Shown here: positions 9,601 through 19,986 of the stretch, in pieces
Position numbering within the stretch: the stretch's first letter is position 1
Layout: every line of letters begins with the position of its first letter
Source: Nemertoderma westbladi
Lineage: Eukaryota > Xenacoelomorpha > Nemertodermatida > Nemertodermatidae
DNA: 29,261 nucleotides
Direction: 5' to 3'
NCBI GenBank assembly: GCA_032718475.1
Contig: JAUCBJ010000263.1
Span: 1-29,261, forward strand
Program-made: the position numbers and the translations under genes
The notes under the pieces: model-generated
The model's database searches: none
The model's input: the letters and a program-made list of their open reading frames with translations, nothing else
What the model was told of the DNA's origin: nothing

Positions 9601-11906
9601 TAGCAATGGGACTCATCGCTCTTATGGACCTAGCGCGACTTCACCTCTTTGTTTTGTATAGAACAGGCAGAAAAGTCTTGGGTCTTTGTTTTGTACTCAA
9701 CCGGCAGATACATGTTGGTGGTTTACATTAGCAATACAACAGAGATAGAGGATAGATTATGGAGCTGGTAGCACATACAGTACATCCAATCAGGTATTAC
9801 CATATCCTCCTCATCTAACAGCCATCCCAGACCTATGGGAGAAGATAAATTGATGATGGGTACTAAGCTTATATACGATTGGTAGTTGGCTCGGGATAGG
9901 TGTCTCTCTTTAAACAATATTTACTAGGTGGCAGCAAGGTTGACTCGATATCTCCATGTTTTGAACAGAAAAGACGACACCGAAGCTCGTTCACGTCATT
10001 AACTTCTGACATTCATATAAAGCAATAAGTATTATGCATAAGTCAGGTCCAAGATTAGCTGATATAGTGTTTATGTTACAATGCCGTTATTCTACTTAGA
10101 GATCCACACTTTTCATAAACCTGGCATTTCAGGACATCGTGTTCATCCCTGGTAATGTATTTGAGTTGGTTGAAGGTCATGATGGCATTGATTGGTGTTC
10201 ATTTATTGCCGACACCCTCATTATCATCTCGAATATGAATGTCACATACTTGATCTAGTCTTTGATGTTTGCTATTGGATACACCCCCCCCCCCCCCCCC
10301 CCCCCACCACCACCATCCCTTTCAGTGAAACCTGCCTTTGCACTGATGTCTATATTATTCTTAACCTTCCAACATATGTTAATATTCATCATTGGCAAAC
10401 ATTGGCAACTATCAGAATCGTATCTAGAGATTTAGAAAGTTTTATATGCCAATTATATCGCAGGTGGTCAGAAATTAATGACGTGAACGTGCTTCAGTAT
10501 CGTCTTTTAATCTCAAAAAGTGGAGAAATCGAGTCAAACTTTGCTGCCACCTTGTAAGTATTGTTTATACACCTATATATCCAAAGCCAAACTACCAAGC
10601 GTATATTTGGAAAAAAGTTTAGTATCCATCATCAATATACCTTCTCCCATTATACTGTAGGTCTGTCTGTTAGATGAGGAGGATATGATAATACCTGATT
10701 GGATGCTTGTTCTTCCAGCTCCATCATCAATCCTCTCTCTCTCTCTCTCTCTCTGCTGTATTGAAATTGTACTACGTCATGTAAACCACTAACGTATCTG
10801 CCTACAAAATGAACTTCATTGCATTGAGTTGTACAAATTCAAGTAATGCACCAAATGGAAGGAGGCGGAATTGGAATGAACTGATGCACTTGACACCTCA
10901 GATGATGAAGGTGATTTCTAATACAGCAGTAATTGTATCACATACATTACCTACTCGACTAAGAATACTCTATTTGTTCGGATGACATCATCGCATACCA
11001 ATTAAGAATACGACGTACATACATAATTATGTATTTATTATTAAATAAAGAGGATTTAGTATTCAAAAATGTTATTATCGATGGAATCATCTTTGCAGAA
11101 ATAATCTAGGAAAAATTATAATGAACATATAAATTGAAGTGAATATACTAAAAGAACTAACCTCTCTTTTGTGGTAGGTGTCAAGTCATTTAAGTTTGTG
11201 TCATATCTGAGTCATCTTCAATTGCATCTGTAGTGGTAGTCATGGTAACCTGTGAAGGAGTGTTGTCTGAAATGCCATTTAGATGTCACTTGTTATTTTA
11301 TAGTAATTTGTAGTCACATCTTGATTGTTTTTTATTGGCCTAAATATTTGTTATAAAGTCATTATTTTGAAACAGTGGAATGAGATTAAAATGATGAAAA
11401 ATAAAAATATTTTAAATATGGGTATATCTTTGGAACCATAGTTTAGTTATAACAAAACAGGTTTAGCTCTCAGTATACCAAAATTTTCCAAAACTAATAT
11501 TCAATAAAATGTGGCAATTTGTTTTTAAAATAATGGTATTGTTCTAGAATGGTAGCTATTGTTCTAAAACATGTCAGTTTTCATTTAACAGCGTTCCCAT
11601 GGTAACAATAATTATATTCCAGAATTTTATGTCACATTTAGAATTGTTAGACCAGTAGCTATCTTTTTCAAAAGATACGATGAATTTATATTGAGTTATT
11701 AGAATACTACAGCATGTTTGTTATTTTACCATTTCCATGACAACCGGTGAAAACACCAAGTCAGCTACCGATTCAGATTTGTTATCATGTCAAAATGAAT
11801 GGCCAGAAGCTAGGTCTCCCCAAAAATATAATTTCCGGGTGGTTACCAAAAAGTATCCCCTATGCTGGCTGGCCCATGGACTAAATATATTCCAGGACAC
11901 GGTGTA

Positions 11907-12370
11907 GAGTGGTGTCAGTGTGCTGGTCTTTATAAATTTTTTTTCGAATTTCGAATTTTAATAGTCATATGTTTTGAAAGTGAAATTTTTGAATTTAATT
12001 ATTGCCTTATGTTTCCCCTTCCCAATTAATTATATTCGAACCGCAAGTCTTCGAAACAACAGTAGAATAAATGGTTTTCAAGATATCCATAAAAATTCAA
12101 AGGCTGGCTCAACTGAAGAAACGGTGCATTCAATGCTAATTTCGAGTTTTCGATGAACATAATACTTCTAATAGTTACCTCAATGATTTGAGGTTTGGCT
12201 CATTCGAATCGCCATGGTCGATATAGTGACCTTCAAAACAACAAAAGATTAATTGGTTCTCAGATAGCGAACAATATGTAAATACTGAATGTCAATTTCA
12301 TTTCATTACCTGGCTCGCCTCGGCCTCACAAAAGGAAAACTAAATATTTCAACAATATGAAACAAATTGT
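11907..12370. other. Gene-free intronic stretch
   Basis: Nothing beyond AT-rich sequence is seen here. A small self-complementary cgaatttcgaatttt motif lies near 11945. No coding frame has splice sites or family resemblance. Confidence 0.5.
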
Positions 12371-12611
12371 AAAGCCTGGACTGGACGGCTGCTCCATACC
12401 CAGTAACCCATTAGTGGGTTACCCATTAATGGAGTGCTCCATTAATCCAGTAACTTAAATCTTTCGAAATTTCCCCTTACTCATTTTTGTACACTAGGTA
12501 GACCGTTTTTTTAATGGTATTTTGCAAATCTCAACTCAATACAAAAACAAGCAAGCAAGCAAAACAGTCGGCCGAAGCCGGAGGCGACCCGAAGGCCCCT
12601 CTTTCGATAGC

Positions 12612-13151
12612 TGCTACCCGAGGGTAGGGGTGGGCGCTACTCCTAACTGCTACCCGAGGGTTGGGGTGGGCGCTACTCCTATCTGCTACCCGAGGGTTGG
12701 GGTGGGCGCTACTCCTATCTGCTACCCAAGGGTTGGGGTGGGGGCTACTCCTATCTGCTACCCGAGGGTTGGGGTGGGCGCTACTCCTATCTGCTACCCG
12801 AGGGTTGGGGTGGGCGCTACTCCTATCTGCTACTCCAAGGTAGGGGTGGGCGCTACTCCTATCTGCTACCCGAGGGTTGGTGTGGGCGCTACTCCTATCT
12901 GCTACCCGAGGGTTGGGGTGGGCGCTACTCCTATCTGCTACCCGAGGGTAGGGGTGTGCGCTACTCCTATCTGCTACCCGAGGGTTGGGGTGGGCGCTAC
13001 TCCTATCTGCTACCCAAGGGTTGGGGTGGGGGCTACTCCTATCTGCTACCCGAGGGTTGGGGTGGGCGCTACTCCTATCTGCTAACCGAGGGTTGGGGTG
13101 GGCGCTACTCCTATCTGCTACCCGAGGGATGGGGTGGGCGCTACTCCTATC
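12612..13151. repeat. 36-bp minisatellite, 15 copies
   Basis: The unit is tgctacccgagggttggggt followed by gggcgctactcctatc, 36 bases, GC-rich against an AT-rich background, and about 15 nearly identical copies. The length is a multiple of 3, so more than one frame stays open; one gives a CYPRVGVGATPI repeat. There is no start context, splice site or homology to suggest translation. The array lies in the mGluR-like gene's intron, about 385 bases from its exon 2. Confidence 0.92.
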
Positions 13152-13292
13152 CCAAAATTTGGTCCTAGTTAATTAACTGGTACTCATTTTATCGACCCCA
13201 GTGGATGAAAGGCTGAATGAACCCTGGCGGGGCTGAACCTACAACCATTAGATTGCAGGCCCAGCGCTCAGCCAACTGAGCTACCCCGCCGT
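13152..13292 (-). mobile_element. tRNA-derived SINE
   Basis: The minus strand reads ggcggggtagctcagttggc then tgagcgctggg (a clear A-box/D-arm), then ggttgtaggttcagccccgc (B-box, T-arm), then gggttcattcagcctttcat and ggggtcgataaaatgagtac plus cag. A tRNA-like head with a 'gtcgataaaatgagtaccag' tail is a layout I recall from SINEs of marine invertebrates and some fishes; I could not check it here. The tRNA head is degenerate in the B-box (ttcagcc for ttcgatt), so it is not a functional tRNA gene. Confidence 0.8.
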
Positions 13293-13536
13293 TGCCAAGT
13301 CAATACAGTTAAATATAAATGCCTTCTGTTTTAAAATGAGAAACTTCAAATGCGATTTTATCATAATGAAGTTTTTTTTCACTTACTGGGTTTCGGCATG
13401 GAGCAGCCGTTCAGCCCAGAAACGTATTTTAAACACCCCCCCCCCCCCCCCCCCCCCCCAATGTACTTCCTAAAATACTTCCCAAACTGAAAGGATTACT
13501 ACCCACACCACGCATGGAATCATTAATGCAGCTTAC
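13293..13536. other. Intronic spacer with a long poly-C run
   Basis: This holds the right TIR of the 12374-13419 element and an uninterrupted C run (13436-13459, about 24 bases), followed within 80 bases by the mGluR-like exon 2 donor. Confidence 0.6.
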
Positions 13537-15208
13537 CTATTGGAATATCGCGAGTCTTGTAAGCGTAGATCGTACACAATATTAATAGCAGAGCCGGGTA
13601 TATTAGACCAGTCATTGTGAGCATGGTGCTTTCATTATCGTTACACACGAGTTCGTTCCGAGCTCGGGATGGGTGGATGTTGATAGCTCGAACCGGAAAG
13701 AATCGGAATGTTACCGCGAACATAACGCAGTAGATGGCGAGAAGGATAGCTAGAATTGCGAGTTGAGACAACGGTCGCAAACAGCGGAGGACTTTACCGT
13801 TCTTAGCGTGGAATATACGGCTAATTCGGTTGGTTTTAATTAGAATTGAGGAAAAGCATAGTGTGTAGGAGAAGGCCATTGTGAATCGAATGGAAGTGCA
13901 GACTGGGTAGGAGGGTTTGAGTACTAGTAGGAAAGTGAATGCGTAGCTCAGTAAGATTCCCGATAGGAGAGATATGGATAGTTCGCGTCCAGAAGCTCTG
14001 ATGTGAACCGCGTTGCGTCGTTTTATATAAACGATACATACCCCGATCGTTGCGAGAATCCCGAGAGTCGAGCATAAAAGTAAACCTATAGATAACTCTG
14101 AATCGTAGCCGAGGTATGTTTCTTCTATTGGTTCGCACGATAGTTTGTCTAGACTGGCGCGTTCTCCTTCGGAGCAGTTCTGGCAGGCGGTGGACGCGTT
14201 GAGACTGGATGTGTTGTGGAACTGGTAGGGTAGGCAGGGCACGCACGCCCAGCAGCACCCGAAAGCGTGAGTGCGAATCTCGTTGTCCTTGCAAGGGTCG
14301 GCGCACGTGGTTGATTCATAATGGTAGCCAGGTCTAGCGCCATCAGGCGTTATGTTCTGGTTTTTGCCGCCCGAGTAATTGCCTATAATGTGCCAGAGGT
14401 TGGCGGTGCGGTTGTACTGGAATATGTTGTAGAGGGGCGGACCGTCTCCTGACCCCGGGGTGAAAGAGAACTTTGCGAAGTTTCTACTTAATAACGGTTG
14501 GAAAGTCACGTTCTGCATGAATTCCACCAAAAGACTGTGATTTAATGGTTTCATTGCATCGCAAATTCCTCTTCTCCCTTTGCAAAGAGTTGCGTGCATA
14601 TCGCGAATAGCATGACCAAATACCATAACCGCGTCAGCCATAAAGGGTACGGTTCGGTCTTGTCGAAAAGTCGCGGGAACAATAGGACAACCAGCCTGCG
14701 GCCGACTAGATTGACATAGATTGTAACTAGAAGTTTCGTGTTTCGTTGTTTCTGGCTCGCTATTCTGGCACTCGGTGTTCCATTTGCTTTTGCCCGCTAG
14801 TTTTTCTAGGAAGTATTCATTGTAACCTGGTAATTTGCCTGTGGCCGGGTGCAAGGAGAGCGAATTGTCCGGTATTGTCGTGTTTATGTAATCCCCGACT
14901 GCTATAGACGACCAGCCGTCAGTTCCAACCCATATGAACTCAGGATTACTTCTGGAATCCCCATTGGCCCGGAGTATCTGAATCGCGTCGCACGTGAGGG
15001 TAAACAGAACAACCACTCGTGCTCTGGGGAAGTTTCGTAGTTTGCCTATTATTTGTTCGTAATCGCTTTGGGTGGTCACCCCGTTTTGTCTTGGGATTCG
15101 CAAGGATTGAGCTATACAATGTTCCTCCATTCCTGTATTTTTGTCGTCCATTAATCCGACCAACGCATCCCACAGTTTAATACCGTAGTTGGAGTCTTCG
15201 TAGATAAC
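13537..15208 (-). CDS. GRM: mGluR-like receptor, exon 2: ligand domain lobe 2, cysteine-rich domain, TM1-TM5
   Basis: This large exon of 1,672 bases runs from acceptor tttccag|gtt (phase 0) to donor ccaatag|gtaagc (phase 1), and encodes residues 208-764. In order it holds the ligand-binding Venus flytrap lobe 2 with SNYG (Tyr215), FIWVGTDGWSS (Asp304), PFMADAVMVFGHAI and GICDAMKP (Lys427). The cysteine-rich domain has nine cysteines (C509, 513, 525, 526, 529, 532, 549, 552, 565), the full class C mGluR set. Helices follow: TM1 about 578-602, TM2 613-637 after the ASGREL motif, TM3 645-666 ending at KTNRISRIF, TM4 688-709, and TM5 733-758 ending YAYKTRDIP. These motifs identify a metabotropic glutamate receptor-type GPCR, a plasma-membrane dimer in the family. 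The frame is intact and the length is normal. In the family, cytoplasmic loops couple to G proteins. Confidence 0.93.
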
Positions 15209-15942
15209 CTGGAAAATTTATATGAAATATTTTGATTTGATCAAAATAATGTCTTGACGTCTTGGAAGTAATATTTTGAGTTTTATTTGCAGATATGGGC
15301 TGGGGCAGTTTTCGTTTCTGCACGAATGCTTTACAGTTGTTAGGACTAGCCGGGGCGCATATCTGCCTCGTATCCTTACATTGTAATAACTAAATATCTA
15401 TTAATATTTGAATATTTCACATCATCGTACCAAAATAATTTGTTAATGTAAAATACGTACCTTTTGAAATGTAGGCCTACATATTTTGTAGTATAAATTA
15501 AGTGATTTTACATTACAAACTACACTATTTGACGCCATTATTGAAGTAATTCTGAGACAGGGGGAAACCCGTCTTGGCGTCCCGCCTCAATGTTAAATTC
15601 TCAATTTAGGGAAAGGAGCAGGTTACAGTAGCAAGTTATTTTTACCAAAACAATAAACTAAACACAAGATTTAGAGCCTTAGATCATTGATGAAATGGAA
15701 CCAAACTTGGTACACATGTAGTCTATAAAATGTTTAGAGATTCTACACACAGATAAACTTATATACCTCATCTGTCGATCGCTAGGGGGGAATGACAAGA
15801 CGGTTCACTAATTGCATTTCTTCGTAAAGGCTCATCTGGACTTGCGACACTTACGTGTGCGAGAATAAGGCCCCACCTACGTGTTTCAAATACAAACATA
15901 TAGATATACAGTATATTATTATCAAAAATGCCAGTAAATTAC
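15209..15942 (-). other. GRM: Intron 1 (734 bases) of the mGluR-like gene
   Basis: The minus-strand donor is attcag|gtaatt and the acceptor is attttccag|gtt; both sides are phase 0. It contains one copy of the dispersed gaaaggagcaggttacagta / ccaaaacaataaac repeat (15611-15655). No other content was recognised. Confidence 0.8.
15611..15655. repeat. Dispersed 'ggagcaggttaca...ccaaaacaata' repeat, copy 2
   Basis: Shares gaaaggagcaggttacag and accaaaacaataa, in the same order and spacing, with 17678-17723. Confidence 0.55.
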
Positions 15943-16563
15943 CTGAATGTATTTCCATTCATACTGTCTGAGAAGTTGGACGATTAACTTCGCCTGGCTG
16001 GTGTCAGGTGGGACCGTTCGAAAGAAGTGAGGGTACTTTGTGCGATCGCTGAGATCGCTACTGGTGGATCCGTATGAGACCAAGGGAATGCCAAACAGCC
16101 TTCCGAGGTTAGCCAGCTGAATGGTGAGATGACTGTTATCAGCGCCTATTATCCCAGCAACATTTCCCGCACTAGGAAGAATCGATTGGTAGGTGTCGTT
16201 CTTGTAGGCACTGCAATGAGCTGCGGTCTCGTTATATCGGACTACATCGAAGAAGTCAAACATCTGTTTGACATCGAATATCTCTTTATCACATGTATCG
16301 ACAATATAATCGATTAATTTAATTCCAACATCGTCTAACTTTTCATTCATTATTTCTAATGTGAATTTGAAAGCTTCTACAAACTGTAACGACCAGGCGT
16401 TAACATGGCCACACCCGTTGATTGAATCACCGAGTTCGTTGTGGAAATGTACCCCAGTTACCAGTCCTATGGTAATAATATCTGAGTCCTGTTGTGAACT
16501 TTCGCAGTTTCTTAAATATATCAGCAATACTCCAATTACGGTAACATTAAAGTTGCTCTTCAT
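15943..16563 (-). CDS. GRM: mGluR-like receptor, exon 1: signal peptide and ligand domain lobe 1
   Basis: The start ATG at 16563 opens a signal peptide (MKSNFNVTVIGVLLIYLRNC), which supports this start. It is followed by a class C Venus flytrap domain, and the exon encodes residues 1-207 in phase 0. Recognisable elements are IGLVTGVHFH, CGHV (the conserved first-lobe Cys), VEAF, the AGIIGADNSHLTIQLANL segment, GIPLVSYGSTSSDLSD and RTVPPDTSQA. By eye-alignment to mammalian mGluR1, the alpha-amino/carboxylate contacts are kept: Ser144 (Ser165), Thr167 (Thr188), Asp187 (Asp208). Arg78, which holds the glutamate side-chain carboxylate, is replaced by Phe61, and Trp110 by Asp92. The ligand may therefore be an amino acid other than glutamate (inference). 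No core promoter was recognised upstream. The direction is opposite to the host TRPN gene. Confidence 0.9.
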
Positions 16564-19500
16564 ATTGTGTTACTAAAATCAGTTAAATGTTTAGTTATCT
16601 AACAAGAAGTAAGTTTAATTCACACATATTTTTGGAAAGATCTTTAAAATATGAAAATCAGGGTTGTTATATTAAATTATATAAATATATTACATACAAA
16701 TAATATATTGTATTTCAAAGATATTGAAATAATGACAACATTTAAAAGTTCACACAGTAGACATCCTACCTTTGGTGATGGTGATGGTGATATATGATAT
16801 TGGTTATTTTATTCTATAATGTAAATTTAAATATAACTTTATTTAGTGTAGTGAGGTTAAATATTTATTTCAATAATATTGTGGCATGTAATATGTACCA
16901 GAATTATTCAATTAGCTTCTTTTATATGAATAAGGCTATTAAACATTATTTTATTGAGACCTTTGTACTTCTCGCTGCCTAACAATGATACAAAATTATT
17001 AGAAATTCCCATTTATGTTACTAAAATAGATCGAAACTATTTAAATTGTCCTAAATGTTTTCTTTATTCTACTAATGTGTAACAATGTGGACATAGTTAA
17101 TGGGTTTTTTTTAGCTGTTATTCACCTTTATAACATACGTAATTATCATTCACAGGAAATTACAACTCGAATTTCATGCTGGTTTTCATTCATTTGCTTT
17201 CAGCACTGTAACTCAGGATTCATTATAATCCTTACCTCTATTAGTTTTAATCCCAGTGCTAGGGTTAGTAGCCGCTTCACGGTGCAGGGAATCATAAAAC
17301 TTAGTTAAAATTTACGAATTACAGTTGTAGCGGTTATATAGTTACAGCTTTGTCACGCTCACGGTTGCAGAAATGAATAAATAATATAAGAATAATTATT
17401 ACTAAAGAATGCATGCATCTGTCTATATGGTACCATGTTGTTAACAACCCCCCCCCCCCCCACCCCCGTACACATAAAATATATTGCAGTTTTACAATTA
17501 TCATTACTGACAAACAATTAATACCAAATGTATTAATGTTCTAAAAGTTGCATTAGTCCTACCAACTATTTTAGTTTTTAAATTTCCCACTGTTTTTATT
17601 TTTTAATTTATGTCGTCCAGTCCGTTGTTAAGTAACGTAATAAATATTAATTTTCTAATGGAAACAAAATGTTGTTGGAAAGGAGCAGGTTACAGAGAGG
17701 GTTTCTCCTAACCAAAACAATAACACGTTATATAAATATTGCATAACAGCAAAAATTAATTTATAAAGCTTACATTATAATTATTGATATAATAGAATTA
17801 GAATTAGTAAGTATTTTCGGTAATAAATTTATATAAAATTCTTGAAACAAAATTTGGTGTACAGAAGAGAGATATTGGTGTTCAAATTGACAGTATAGTC
17901 TTGTAAAATTTGGCAAAAGTTTCTAATTTCGATTCTAGATTCGAAATTTTCTAATGAATCGATTTAATGGTGAAGATTTTAGAATACTTTGAACTGTATT
18001 GTTTGTTGTGTTTGAAATTAAATTTCTGATTTACCTTATGTATTTAAAGAGTTTTGTGTTTGTGACATTGCGTGTGTGTGTGCGGAGCAAGAATTAGACA
18101 AAGAAATTAAAGGTTCAAAGGTTACCTGCGAAACTTGCAAATTTAGTTGCTATTGGATTAGTAGTAGGTGATAACATTGTTAGAATCTCTAGTGGTGGAA
18201 TTCGGAAAAATTAAGATTATCCTGGAACAATCTCCTAGGATTAGCTATTCCTCATAAAACATGTTTACTCTAGGCGTACTTTACTGAAACCTTGACAAAG
18301 ACTACGTTAAAGAACACGTGAACGTGGTATATTAATAAAGAAATAAATTATACTTGTAATAATAATTCTACACTTCTTGTGCTTGTGGGGCTAGCCACGG
18401 AGTTGTTAGCAGAGCCGTAGCGAACTGACGCTGTTAGGTGGGGGTGGGTTTATTTTTGCAAATAGTTGTTAAAATTTGTTGGAATTAATAGTACCAAAAC
18501 TTTGCATTTTTAGTGACTTTCAGACTCAATCAGTTTAACAGTCTCCCGTTAGATGGCTACACCTCGAAATATTTATCATCCTTTGTTTTTAATCCAGTCT
18601 GCCGATAAAAGGCGAATGTAGACATCTTTGGTCACAGATAGTGTGAGAGACTAGACTGTTTATGCAATCAAAATTTGAAAATTGGTCTCTCTTCAGGAGA
18701 AAATCCACACAAATAGCAGCTGATTACCATAAAAAATGAAACTGTAACCGGTCGTTTTGTTTTGGGTAGAATATCATGTCATTGTAACCTGTTCCTTTCC
18801 ATTCATTTACAACTAACGTTATTAGTTCACTGAGCCGAGATATTAATTTGCCGATATGGGATTTGCGTTAAGTTTCCCTCCCGTCTCCTATGTTATAGAA
18901 ATATCTCAGTACAATGGAATGGAAATGTTCGTCTTCACCTTGCTGGCGCAATAAAATGTAACCGTATATGACCTGTAGAGAATATGTGGTTGATATCCAA
19001 CAGCACACTTAAATGTGATATCTGCAGTATTTGCCATGGCATATTTATCATTTAAGTGTTTAAATGGATACAGCATGAAAGGCTTATCTTTAATCAACAA
19101 AACAAAAGGTCACGGTCTTATTTGATAAAGTACAAATTAACTTGGTTTAAATACACATATAATTACAAATTTAAAATCTTTAGATTGAATATAAATATGG
19201 AAAAACATTTCTTTTTGTATCAAATATATTTTTGCTAGAAAGAATGGACATTATTACCTTTATGACGGTGAAGAATGACGGTATACATACAGTTTCATGT
19301 TTCATGTTCTATGTGCTGTGTAGTTTTGTCGGTCTAAAATACTTAGCAGGAAAAATGTACGAAGTATTTTTATTTAGAGAGATATCACATGTGATATTTT
19401 TAGATGAATTTTTTAATTTAATATGAATTGATAGAGAATCGGAATATAAAAAAAAGCATTGCAGGAGATTTTATTTATCGTTCGATTATATGAAATTTAA

Positions 19501-19650
19501 CATGCAATGCTCGCCGTGTTAGTACAGTCAAGTACGATTTGTCTATATGTAATTTACAATAAATCTGCGAAATATAATGACCACAATATTTATTACCCTT
19601 GTCTGTTTTACTAATTAGGCTTACAAAATAAATATTATAACGTTTTGTTG
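16564..19650. other. Intergenic/intronic stretch between the divergent mGluR-like and phospholipase genes
   Basis: No supportable gene is present. It holds a ggtgat repeat (16777-16792), a C run (17448-17460), the TIR-like element 17678-18800, and long AT-rich sequence. The short reading frames here have no codon bias, splice sites or family resemblance. Promoters of both nested genes should lie at the two edges of this stretch, but I recognise no specific element. Confidence 0.5.
17678..18800. mobile_element. Possible non-autonomous TIR element
   Basis: The left end, ggaaaggagcaggttacag then taaccaaaacaataac, is inverted at the right end (minus strand: ggaaaggaacaggttacaat, then acccaaaacaaaacg). 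The ends are ~45 bases each and about 1.1 kb apart. No coding sequence is visible inside. Alternatively these are two independent copies of the dispersed repeat in opposite orientation. Confidence 0.4.
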
Positions 19651-19654
19651 GCCA

Positions 19655-19760
19655 CAGCTTTTGCAAAGTCTGCAATGACGTCCAGGTGGGAATGAACTGG
19701 TGACCCCCGGACAGCCAAGTACTGTAGGGTTGAGCGCAGTGGCGGCAAATGATGGTATTG
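19655..19760 (-). repeat. tRNA-like SINE, inverted (left) copy
   Basis: This shares agcttttgcaaagtc, gacgtccaggt and gtgacccccgg with the inverse of 19801-19895. The A-box region is degraded. With the second copy it forms an inverted repeat of ~100-base arms around a ~40-base spacer. Confidence 0.6.
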
Positions 19761-19799
19761 GCAGATGGGAGGCCATGAGTAGCAGGTCTATCTTTTACC

Positions 19800-19897
19800 T
19801 CAGCCGTTAGCTGAATGGTTAGAACGTCAGACTTCCAACCCGGGGGTCAACAGTTCGATCCGACCTGGACGTCTCTGCCGACTTTGCAAAAGCTTTG
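19800..19897 (+). repeat. tRNA-like SINE, right copy
   Basis: cagccgttagctgaatggtt then agaacg (A-box-like D-arm), cagaCTTCCAAccc (anticodon-arm-like, TCC), then ggtcaacagttcgatccgac (T-arm with B-box-like gttcgatcc), followed by a body ctggacgtctctgccgactt then tgcaaaagct. The stems do not pair cleanly, so I call a tRNA-derived SINE or pseudo-tRNA rather than a working tRNA. It ends about 90 bases before the phospholipase start codon. Confidence 0.6.
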
Positions 19898-19986
19898 CTG
19901 AGAAAGGCAATTGCTTTGCAGAAACAAGTATCAATTCATGAATAAATATTTTTTTAAATTAATTTATCTATTTCAATTTGTATATA

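Larger units (their letters stand above)
5937..11906. mobile_element. ~6-kb composite foldback DNA element (Tc1/mariner-like TIR ends, TA at both ends)
   Basis: The ends are TA-CACCATGTCCTGGAATATAG at 5937 and its inverse, ctaaatatattccaggacac-ggtg-TA, ending at 11906. TA at each border fits a TA target duplication. Inside are at least two long inverted-repeat pairs. One is 6853-7670 against 11034-11881, nearly collinear over ~800 bases with the same landmarks (gtccatgggccagccagcat; ggtatactgagagctaaacc). The other is 9345-10030 against 10470-10900 (ttgcacaactcaatgcaatg; cctcctcatctaacag). The left portion (5937-6852) is a copy of the smaller foldback MITE, and a retrotransposon fragment (7915-9150) interrupts the left arm. 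I see no intact transposase. The nested order is inferred. Confidence 0.65.
12374..13419. mobile_element. TIR-bounded element carrying a 36-bp minisatellite and a SINE
   Basis: The left end (12374-12407: ctggacggctgctccatacc, then cagtaac) is the inverse of the right end (13383-13419: ttactgggtttcggcatgga, then gcagccgttcagcccag). Between them lie a small palindrome of gggttacccattaatgg type (12401-12455), a GC-rich segment, the 36-bp array (12612-13151) and a reverse tRNA-derived SINE (13152-13292). No transposase is visible. The SINE may have inserted later. Confidence 0.6.
4756..13536 (-). other. GRM: 8.8-kb intron 2 of the mGluR-like gene, filled with mobile elements
   Basis: The minus-strand donor is ccaatag|gtaagc at 13536 and the acceptor is tttgtag| at 4756; the phase-1 exon end joins a phase-1 start. 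No additional receptor exon is needed, because the protein reads continuously from YAYKTRDIPI to GFRETRYI. The intron holds two poly-G MITE copies, two dead retrotransposon fragments, a ~6-kb foldback composite, and a TIR element with a 36-bp minisatellite and a SINE. Each is listed separately. Confidence 0.8.

Noticed and set aside
10192-10557. 121-codon plus-strand frame with a poly-Pro stretch
   Set aside because: The Pro run is the C homopolymer at 10284-10305, and the frame lies in the loop and arm of the foldback element with no splice sites or family features.
12522-13176. Open frames with CYPRVGVGATPI repeats and overlapping alternatives
   Set aside because: An artefact of the 36-bp minisatellite, which stays open in several frames at once; there is no sign of a gene.
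13229-13292. Functional tRNA gene on minus
   Set aside because: The T-loop is degenerate (ttcagcc) and the body continues into a SINE tail, so it was called a SINE.
13836-14343. Arg-rich and Pro-rich minus-strand frames overlapping mGluR-like exon 2
   Set aside because: Out-of-frame shadows of the receptor exon, which has clear conserved motifs in its own frame.
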